NCBI GenBank assembly: GCA_004151065.3
Contig: NWUY0304689805.1
Span: forward strand, 1-38,879
DNA length: 38,879 nucleotides
Reading direction: 5' to 3'
DNA from: Larix sibirica
Lineage: Eukaryota > Streptophyta > Pinopsida > Pinales > Pinaceae
Shown here: piece by piece, positions 32,693-38,879 of the stretch
Numbering within the stretch: position 1 is the stretch's first letter
Layout: every line of letters starts with the position of its first letter
Program-made: the position numbers and the translations under genes
Notes under the pieces: model-generated
Seen by the model: only the letters and a program-made list of their open reading frames with translations
Databases searched by the model: none
Told to the model about the DNA's origin: nothing

Positions 32693-32902
32693 TCATCGCC
32701 TCTCAAATGGAGGTTTTTGAAAGTAACGGAGGTTTAAACTATCTTTATATTTCAAGCCAATTAGTGGAATCAATTTTGGTGAGACCCGAACGAATAAACT
32801 GCGGTGATCCATATAATAAGGGATATTCTTGTTGAAGCTATTTGCTGAAGCAACCATTTTTTTCTGGTAAAAAAAACGCTTCTTTTTATGTTCTCGAAAC
32901 AC
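32693..32902 (-). CDS. hypothetical protein, 69 aa, unassigned
   Basis: The frame begins MFREHKKKRFFYQKK and ends with YFQKPPFERR. It is strongly basic, with Lys/Arg clusters at both ends and a middle hydrophobic segment (LFVRVSPKLIPLIGL). Basic composition and length recall small organellar ribosomal proteins, but I cannot match it to any plant mitochondrial rps or rpl gene. A T-rich/A-rich stretch underlies the Lys codons, so chance is quite possible. No neighbour on the same strand supports it. Confidence 0.2.
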   Translation of the reverse strand: MFREHKKKRFFYQKKMVASANSFNKNIPYYMDHRSLFVRVSPKLIPLIGLKYKDSLNLRYFQKPPFERR

Positions 32903-33317
32903 TCCCCCTCACTTTAATTAATTCTAATTTCGTGATACATTCCCTGGTGGTATTCCTAAGTTTATAATAACCCAGGGATCCTTACTACCCATTTAATTCA
33001 GCCTATATAGTTGACCCTTGTCCTATTTCTGTCGGGAGCAACTTTGTTCCTAAGTAACTATTTGGGTGGGGGGGGTTCACTCAGCTTCGTTTGACCTAAT
33101 CCTGCTTTTAACCTCGGACGGAATAATTCTATGGAATGGGGATCCTGGCATCGATATGCATCTACTTATGCTTTCAGTAAAACATCCTACATTACGTTAT
33201 TATGCTTTCTGTTCCACCCCCATTTTTAACCCATCCTCTTTAAGCACCTATCTTCCCATTATATTATTTATAATGTACCCACCCCTTTACGCTTTCTGGA
33301 AGGAAACCATCCCCCAT
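32903..33317. other. non-genic stretch
   Basis: The 95-codon plus frame at 33066-33353 is hydrophobic and runs into the 60 bp direct repeat, so it is probably not a gene. A G-run of nine lies at about 33068-33076. Confidence 0.4.
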
Positions 33318-33381
33318 TTACCTCTCACACCTTCAGGAAGGAAATACCCATAGCTCTTATTGTGTGGGGGTGGGACAGGCT
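33318..33381 (+). repeat. ~60 bp direct repeat, copy 2
   Basis: It is the partner of 15969-16029; CCATAGCTCTTATTG and GGGGGTGGG are identical and flanking words differ. Confidence 0.75.
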
Positions 33382-33426
33382 ACGAAAACAAATACAGCAA
33401 CGACGGCAACGGAAGCTACAACGACA
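33377..33426 (+). repeat. trinucleotide tract related to 12137-12226
   Basis: ACAGCAACGACGGCAAC and AGCTACAACGAC(A/G)G(A) echo the minus strand of the 12.1 kb tract. In one frame it reads YSNDGNGSYNDRYH. The tract directly follows direct-repeat copy 2. Confidence 0.65.
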
Positions 33427-33566
33427 GATACCACGAACGGACGGACAATGGCCAACTAACCTAGTTTTAGCTGAGGTGAGCCAACGGACGGATCATATAT
33501 ACGTGTTAGATAGAACAGATAATAGGTTTATTATGCTTGCCCAGGATCAGTAAACATAGGTGGTAG

Positions 33567-33902
33567 GTGTTTTATGCAAAGGTGGACCAAGACTTTTTTC
33601 TGGTGCGTGGTTTATCCTATCGCGCCCCCATGACGAGTAGAAAAGGATCGCTACAGATTGATGCCCCGCTTTACCTGGCATACTTGGATCAGAATCGGAA
33701 AAGCAACATGTTCGCTTCCAACAGATTTGAAAAAACCTACTCATTCATGTCATGGATTTTTTTTAATGAAAATGATAGTTCAGGATGTCCGAGGCATAAT
33801 CCTCATCAGAACAGTGAAATGGATTTTCTTCAATATAAACCATACCCCTTTATAACGTTTATATCGGATAAACAGGATCTAGCCAACATTGAGGCCCATT
33901 AG
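33567..33902 (+). CDS. hypothetical protein, 111 aa, unassigned
   Basis: The open frame starts with MFYAKVDQDFFLVRGL and has a balanced, protein-like composition (DAPLYLAYLDQNRKSNMF, FEKTYSFMSWIFFNENDSSG) with no low-complexity runs. It ends before a small tandem array. I see no signal peptide or membrane segment and I do not recognise the family. Other frames over the same stretch are mostly closed, which favours this one. It may still be a chance frame or a fragment of a larger gene, since no conserved neighbour supports it. Confidence 0.3.
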   Translation: MFYAKVDQDFFLVRGLSYRAPMTSRKGSLQIDAPLYLAYLDQNRKSNMFASNRFEKTYSFMSWIFFNENDSSGCPRHNPHQNSEMDFLQYKPYPFITFISDKQDLANIEAH

Positions 33903-34036
33903 CCATAGTACTTGCCTTATATACAGGCCGTGGGATAGCCTTCAGTAAGTACACTTGCATTAGAGCACCTGGGATAGCCATCGGTACACTTGCATGAGAA
34001 TGTTGGTGGGAGAGCCATCGAGGTCACTTGCTTTAG
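33901..34036 (+). repeat. tandem repeat, 37-39 bp period, three to four copies
   Basis: TGGGATAGCC starts copies at 33931 and 33970 and TGGGAGAGCC starts one at 34007. Each continues with ATCG or TTCAG, then GTACACTTGCAT or GTCACTTGC. A partial first copy (TAGCCATAGTACTTGCC) lies at about 33900. Confidence 0.9.
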
Positions 34037-34164
34037 GCCGTTGAGTTAGTTAGTCCAGTTACACATTACAGCTTACACAATTGAGCCATATCCGATACAC
34101 ACACAGCTGAGGTTTTATATATGTAGATATACACAACACAGATTAAGTTATTAGGTCCCATAGC

Positions 34165-34305
34165 ACGAGGCCTGGAGGACACACCATAGAATAGAGGAGG
34201 CCCGGACAATAGATAGAGGTCTTTACACACTATAGAGGCCTTCACGAGTGAATAGAGGTCTTGAATAGAGAGGGAGGCCTGGACAAACAATAGAGGAGGC
34301 TATGA
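34165..34305 (+). repeat. degenerate tandem array of TAGAGG(A)GGCC(T) units
   Basis: About seven units run from GAGGCCTGGAGG (34168) through GAGGCCCGGACAA, AGAGGTCTTTACA, AGAGGCCTTCACG and AGAGGTCTTGAAT, then GAGGCCTGGACAA, to AGAGGAGGCTATG (34293). Spacing is about 18-27 bp. Confidence 0.85.
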
Positions 34306-34488
34306 CTGATCGCTAACGCGGGTTTAGGAATAATGAGCGACAACGCCTTGACCCCTGTTCCAGCGCTACCCTCGAGAAACACCCGGGAAAAGGAACCTGA
34401 CGAATTGACGAGACACTGGATGCATTGTGGAAGCTGCCGCTAACCGAGGCTGTATTATCACAAACAGCTAACATATGTATGTAGTATA

Positions 34489-34568
34489 GGTGCTCATCTT
34501 ACGGTATATGAAAGAAAGTAGGTAAACGAAATGGGCCCTTACATTGCACTCTTCAAAAGGAAGATAAG
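34489..34568 (+). repeat. ~80-97 bp direct repeat, copy 1 (pair with 36096-36192)
   Basis: Both copies begin GGTGCTCATCTTACGGT and then share ATGAA, AGTAGGTAAA, TGGG(C/T)CCTTAC and an A/G-rich AAGGA(A/G)GA end. Copy two carries about 18 extra bases near its start. Confidence 0.85.
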
Positions 34569-35248
34569 TGCGAATAGGTTTTATTTGTTCTCATAACCTT
34601 AAAATTATGGGGGATGGAAGAAGGTAAGCGTTACAGTAGGGGTCCTTATAAATGACCTCAGATTAATACAATGACGACAATGAGTCAGTTAGGGTGACCT
34701 TTCTTCATATGCAGATGTAATCGGTTGCAGGTATAATCGGTCCTTACCCTGCGCTTACAATGAAAGATAAGGTAGTAGTCCTTACCTTCTAACGCCACCG
34801 CTTATGGCTATTAACTCTTGAAGAAAAGCAGTCAGATCAGTACCAGCCTTAATCTATATCACCTCACCAGGGCCTACCTTACCGCGCAGTCTGCTTAGGT
34901 TCCTACTTTTTATAGAAATGATATTAGTAAATAAATGCCAGATACTACTAAAGGTACACGTCGTTCCCTCAATTAAGAATTGGTACAAGTACGTGATCAC
35001 TCAAAATCTGTGAAGCGAATCAATCTCTATCAGGCTTTGTCGAGGCAAATAAAGAAATAAAGCTTTTTCGAGGTCCCCTATCTGACAGTAGCTTCTGGTC
35101 TCCATAATAGGAGGTGGGTGCAATCGGATCTTACCTTATGTTTACGCACACAGATACTCACATTGAACGGAAGATAACTTAAGTGAAGGAAGACTGAACA
35201 TGAAGACTGAACAAAGTAGCTTAGATTAATTTGAAAAACCGTTGAAAT

Positions 35249-35311
35249 GGAAAGGCTTGCTTGACCAAAGGTATACTTGCTTGACCGAAGGGAGGGCAAG
35301 GGAGGGCAAGG
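35249..35311 (-). repeat. dispersed inverted repeat, copy 2, internally duplicated
   Basis: GCTTGCTTGACCAAAGG is followed by ACTTGCTTGACCGAAGGG, then GGAGGGCAAG twice. On the minus strand this is the 29137-29169 sequence with its parts duplicated. Confidence 0.85.
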
Positions 35312-35422
35312 TCATTTTAACATGTTTTTATCGCTACTTAACGCAACTCTGCAGGTGCTATCTGATCCTCATATGTTTCAAGTCAATAGAAAAGATATAG
35401 AAAAAATCCTCCCCAACCTGGT

Positions 35423-35507
35423 CGATGCAATTCTATGATGCAACCATATAACGCAGCAATCTTATAATGCAGTCTTATGATACAATATTATGACGCAATC
35501 TTATCTT
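35423..35507 (+). repeat. short-unit tandem array, ~14-15 bp
   Basis: About six diverged units of the form ATGCAATCTTATG: GATGCAATTCTATG, ATGCAACCATATA, ACGCAGCAATCTTATA, ATGCAGTCTTATG, ATACAATATTATG, ACGCAATCTTATC. Confidence 0.9.
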
Positions 35508-36095
35508 GTTTTATAATATATAACCTTTTTAGTAATTTGAGTAATGGTTAAAGTCCCCTTCAAGCAAAGGCAAGCCTTAGTTACCGACTTCCCTGTCTCT
35601 TACCCGAATGGAAGGTTCTTGGTCCAAAAAGAAAATGTGTATGCTGCTTTGGTCCCCACCTGATGACTCAGGTTTTCACGAAAGCAATAGAAGGAAGGGT
35701 TTAAGGAAAGATACTCACCTTAAATTAAGTATATAGGCTGCTTGCTTTAAGGATTATTTCGTATGCACGCGCTCACCACTCACTTGAATGAAAACCAATC
35801 TTATTCATTAAAAAAACTTACACAGATGCTATACCAACTAAGTGAATGAGGAAGAAATGGCTCTTTGTAACCTATGACGAGAAAAAGAGTGGCTCTCTAT
35901 AAAACCTGTTTATTTAAAGCAATTAATTCAAACTTAAAATTAGTAAGGTCCTGATGGAAGTCGGGTGATGGTTAAAAGATGTCGGGTGAAATACAAACGT
36001 ATTGATTCGAGCTACACCTCCGGAGAAGAAGAAAACCTTCCTACCTGCCGTATAGTCACGACCAACTACCAAGAAGAATCTATTTCTGTAGTACC
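35508..36095. other. non-genic stretch
   Basis: No gene or RNA is recognised. A few AAGGAAG and GGAAGGTT words occur and nothing else stands out. Confidence 0.45.
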
Positions 36096-36192
36096 GGTGC
36101 TCATCTTACGGTGAAGGGGAAATGCAGCTTATGAAGGAAAAAGAGTAGGTAAAGCAGTGGGTCCTTACCCTAGGCTTTTTAAGGAGGAAGGT
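36096..36192 (+). repeat. ~80-97 bp direct repeat, copy 2
   Basis: It is the partner of 34489-34568. Confidence 0.85.
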
Positions 36193-36300
36193 AGGTGGAA
36201 TTGTTCCCTTTACGCTGCTTACAAACATTCATCCTTTTAGAAAAGTGATTTGTAAATATAAGCCAACCAGCAAGTAATCATATATTCTCTTTCGATCTCC

Positions 36301-36507
36301 ATCTGAGCCCACCTGACCTGAGTATGCGCCTTAGCGTTCCGTTCTGCATCACCCGAATCTGCCTCACCGGAACATGCCTTACCTATATCACCTTAATCTA
36401 CCTCACCTGTCTCACCTTAGTCTGCCTTAGGATCCTGCCTTACCAGAACCTGCCTAATCTGAGTCTGTCTTAAAAGGTACTGCCTTACAATCCAGCCTTA
36501 CAATTAA
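36301..36507 (+). repeat. short-unit tandem array, CTGCCTTACC-type, ~14-16 bp
   Basis: More than ten diverged units of the form (T)CTGCCTTACCxGAA run through the stretch, for example CTGCATCACCCGAAT, CTGCCTCACCGGAACA and CTGCCTTACCAGAAC. It ends with GCCTTACAATCCAGCCTTACAA. Confidence 0.9.
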
Positions 36508-36904
36508 GTTTATATATATAGAGGAAAGTCTCGAAACGATCAATAAAAAAGTAAGTAGTCAGTTAGAAACTAAGTAAGCCATGAGTATCCTCCCCTTTAC
36601 TATTCCTTCTCACCTAGACACTGGCCGGGAAGGACAGCCATCCAGGAGAGCGTGAAGGGGTATTTGAGAGCAGCAAGCATCTCTTGTGGGGGCAGCGCCA
36701 ATGGTGCTATAAGAAGCATCAAATGGCTGGCAAGCAAAGGATACTCGGGTCCCCAAGAGGGGAGGAGAGTAGGGAGGGAGAAAAGCGAATGAAAGGCTAT
36801 CGCAAATCAAGTGCGATCGGATTCCCGGGAATAAGATGTTCTGTTTTGGGGATACGATACATTGGTTATCCATGAAGCCCTCCTATCATCGCTCCTGCCA
36901 TCGA
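36508..36904. other. non-genic stretch
   Basis: Overlapping opposite frames (36610-36873 minus, 36684-36875 plus) are not recognisable. The minus one lies downstream of the RT remnant and could be its decayed continuation, but no motif supports that. Confidence 0.35.
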
Positions 36905-37291
36905 CCGAGATCGAGCGATCCAATAGTGCATGCAATCATCCGCATATCGAGCGTACCGGATATCAGAGTTCTTCCAAACATGTCGAAGTACCTCCTCGTC
37001 CAATTAATGAAGGTAGATATTCGCTAGGGGCGGAGAGACCACCGAGCCCTGCGCAATTCCTTTTTTCCTTATTCGTACAATTTCCAACGTTCCCTCTTCA
37101 TCTTCTATGGGCGGGCACCAAACCTCTCCATCAGTTCCAGGGGGGATTTGCCGTATATTCCTCGCCTGCCTTAAGGTGCTCAGCATTTCCCCGGTGTCAT
37201 CGGAACATCTCACCACGTCAGCGTCCTCCCAGTATTCCGACATTTCTCCGACGCGTGACACCTCCTTCCTGGTCTGGAGCCACGGGAGCAT
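36905..37291 (-). pseudogene. group II intron-type reverse transcriptase/maturase remnant
   Basis: The minus frame from 37291 carries RIRKKGIAQGSVVSPPLANI then YLH. This is the PQG-SPLLANIYL block of group II intron reverse transcriptases, with PQG changed to AQG. A single TAA at 37004-37006 follows. The same frame continues LDEEVLRHVWKNSDIRYARY, then ADD; the YADD catalytic box lies at 36935-36946. Fingers, later palm, the X (maturase) domain and any HNH endonuclease are not recognisable. The reading after YADD soon loses similarity. Group II intron proteins assist splicing of their intron and copy it into new sites. The sequence is not matR, the usual plant mitochondrial maturase, as far as I can tell. 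It may come from a lost or foreign intron. I see no domain V or VI nearby. Confidence 0.8.
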
Positions 37292-38879
37292 GGGTGCACT
37301 ATAGCTCCAAGGACCAACCCTTAACGCTGCTAGCGAGCCCCTCGGAATAAGCGGGCCGTGAATAATAATGAAATAGCTTAAATAATAATAATAAATAGGG
37401 TTGAGCAGTAATAATGAAACAGCCCCTCAACAGCATTCATGACCTTTTAATAGGGAGGGGAACTCAATAGACCTTCTGGACTATCCCAACAACACCAGCT
37501 ATGGCGTAGCATACATGAGCCCAGCCTTGCTCTTATTTGGAATAAGTAGTTGGCAGGCAGGCAGGCGAGCGAGAGAAGTTCCGCTATCAATGGTGAAATG
37601 ACTCCCTATCAAAGCAGCTATCAGTGAAAAGATAAGCTAGCGTGTGCTCCCGGAACCGGAAAAAGCTATATGACTCTTGGAACCGGAAAAGCAGCTCTCC
37701 CGCTTCGATTGCATTCTAAGCAAATAATAATAATAAATAGGGCAGCAGGCCTCCATAGAATGCTATAATTCATTATCAGATGCAGCTACCGGGGGGGTGT
37801 ATTAATGTTTATATTAGGCGCCGCAATTAATAATAGTAGGGCGGATATTAATAATAGTAGGGCTTAATTTATGAATTTATAAGTAGGCCTCACCTTAAAA
37901 GAAATAAATGGCCCTCAACATACACCATTTTGACTATCAGGGATGTTTACGCATAGATCTATAAAAGGCATAATAAGGTTGTAGTTATCACTCATGTTGC
38001 TCCCTCGATAAAGGTGGGCGTGTATGACTATTATACAGAAAGCCAAACCCCTGCTCTATTATTGTCGAGCTAGCAGGGCTACAAAACGTTACAGATCAAA
38101 GTTTTCCCCCATTAACGCATGTTGCTCCGTAGTCATACAACGATAGTGATATGGATAGGCCTTATATGTATCCCATTGTCCCGTTCAGGTCCACAGATTT
38201 TATCGTATCATATTTCCCCTTAGATAATAGTAGGGATTTATAAGTAAATATAATAAATATATGACTAACTCAACTACAGTGGGGTTCCTCATCTCCTAAG
38301 TATAATAGTAAAGGGATCAAAGTCTTAATAAGAGGGGTATCGTGGCTGATATACAGGTGGGTAATATCGGGATTGGGCTTCTATCCAAGCTGCAAGATCC
38401 CGCTATAAAAGGCAAAATTATGCCCAACCTTCAAATGACTAGAAGACAGACCGCTACGGGTCATATGTACCGAGGAAGGGCGCCTTGGGAAACATGGTAG
38501 CAGACAAACCCTAACTAAAATAATTGCCATAATTATTATTCCCCCCCTCCCGGCTTATACTCGCTGGAATTCCTTCCTTGATTGATTCAAGGTGGGCCAT
38601 AGAAGAATGAAAGGTTGGGCGGCGTTTCATCACTTTATCCCTTTTCTTCAAATACGGGGAGGATGGTGGGTAAAGGTGGCTTGTCTATGCTAAGGCTCTG
38701 GACATGAATAGTAAAGGGGGTTTTCGAATGCTGAGAATGAATATAGTGGGGTGGGCGTAAATGAATAAACGAGCAATATAACAAGGAGCTCGAGAGTGAA
38801 AAGAAGGAGTAGCAGATGTATCTCGTGGAGTAAAAAGGCAAAAATAGGCAATATGGGTTAATAAAAAAGTGAATGTTCA
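37292..38879. other. non-genic stretch with dispersed AAT-rich repeats
   Basis: (AAT)n followed by AGGG recurs: AATAATAATAATAAATAGGG at about 37381 and 37724, and AATAATAGTAGGG at 37828, 37848 and 38224. GGAACCGGAAAA occurs twice (37651, 37679). A GGCA microsatellite lies at about 37551-37565. The minus frame at 38635-38841 is Ser/Tyr/Pro-rich and unrecognised. No gene is supported. Confidence 0.5.

Larger units (their letters stand above)
34306..35420. other. non-genic stretch with diverged repeats
   Basis: No gene is seen. It includes the 34489 repeat copy. Recurring GTAATCGGTTGCAGG, TATAATCGGTCCTTACC and GCAATCGGATCTTACC words lie at about 34717, 34733 and 35118. The 35249 inverted repeat copy is also here. 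Confidence 0.5.

Noticed and set aside
33901-34036. CRISPR-like array
   Set aside because: The repeats and the intervals between them all resemble each other and no cas genes are near; it is an ordinary tandem repeat.
36862-37350. 162-codon plus ORF, the longest open frame of the window
   Set aside because: It is the antisense shadow of the group II-type RT remnant, which has clear conserved motifs on the minus strand.

Overview
The window reads as non-genic, accessory DNA from a greatly expanded seed-plant mitochondrial genome. The reasons are indirect. There is no intact protein gene, rRNA or recognisable tRNA in 38.9 kb. Base composition is moderate and fairly even. Short, diverged, overlapping repeats occur almost everywhere. 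There is a remnant of a group II intron-type reverse transcriptase, and several separate broken pieces of plant Ty3/gypsy and Ty1/copia retrotransposons. Expanded mitogenomes of some conifers, cucurbits and Silene look like this. A decayed nuclear heterochromatic region (or a nuclear copy of mtDNA) is the main alternative, and the sequence alone cannot exclude it.

Layout. 1-1.7 kb: non-coding with a diverged direct repeat. 1.7-2.84 kb: Ty3/gypsy gag remnant (+), abutting a different coding-like remnant on the minus strand (2.84-3.2 kb). 3.2-9.8 kb: non-coding with small tandem arrays, a (TA)n tract, and the first copies of a dispersed ~25-30 bp motif (family D1). 9.86-11.26 kb: a second Ty3/gypsy remnant (gag, CCHC zinc knuckle and aspartic protease motif). 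11.3-14.2 kb: repeats, D1 copies and a GAC/AAC-type trinucleotide tract. 14.24-15.16 kb: Ty1/copia reverse transcriptase that has lost its YVDD box. 15.3-18.5 kb: degenerate array rich in D1-like units. 18.50-18.78 kb: a Gly/Ala/Tyr-rich coding remnant, probably of nuclear origin. 18.8-28.1 kb: repeats and otherwise featureless DNA. 28.15-28.54 kb: Ty3/gypsy integrase C-terminus. 28.5-32.1 kb: unassigned ORFs, a third gag remnant on the minus strand (30.1-30.7 kb) and a compositionally odd G/T-rich patch. This 28.1-32.1 kb stretch may be one nuclear-derived block. 32.1-36.5 kb: hypothetical small ORFs and at least five small tandem or paired repeats. 36.9-37.3 kb: the group II-type reverse transcriptase remnant (-). 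37.3-38.9 kb: dispersed (AAT)n-AGGG elements.

No genes can be seen working together. The biology here is accretion and decay: retroelement fragments arrived, collected stops and frameshifts, and were interspersed with small repeat families that arise by local duplication. Many premature stops in the retroelement fragments sit where the family has Gln, Arg or Trp codons, the pattern expected of C-to-T change on one strand or the other. I did not find a clear new functional system. The best leads are the dispersed D1 family, the group II-type RT remnant with a single stop just before its catalytic block, and the two unidentified protein-like ORFs at 32.7-32.9 kb (-) and 33.57-33.90 kb (+).
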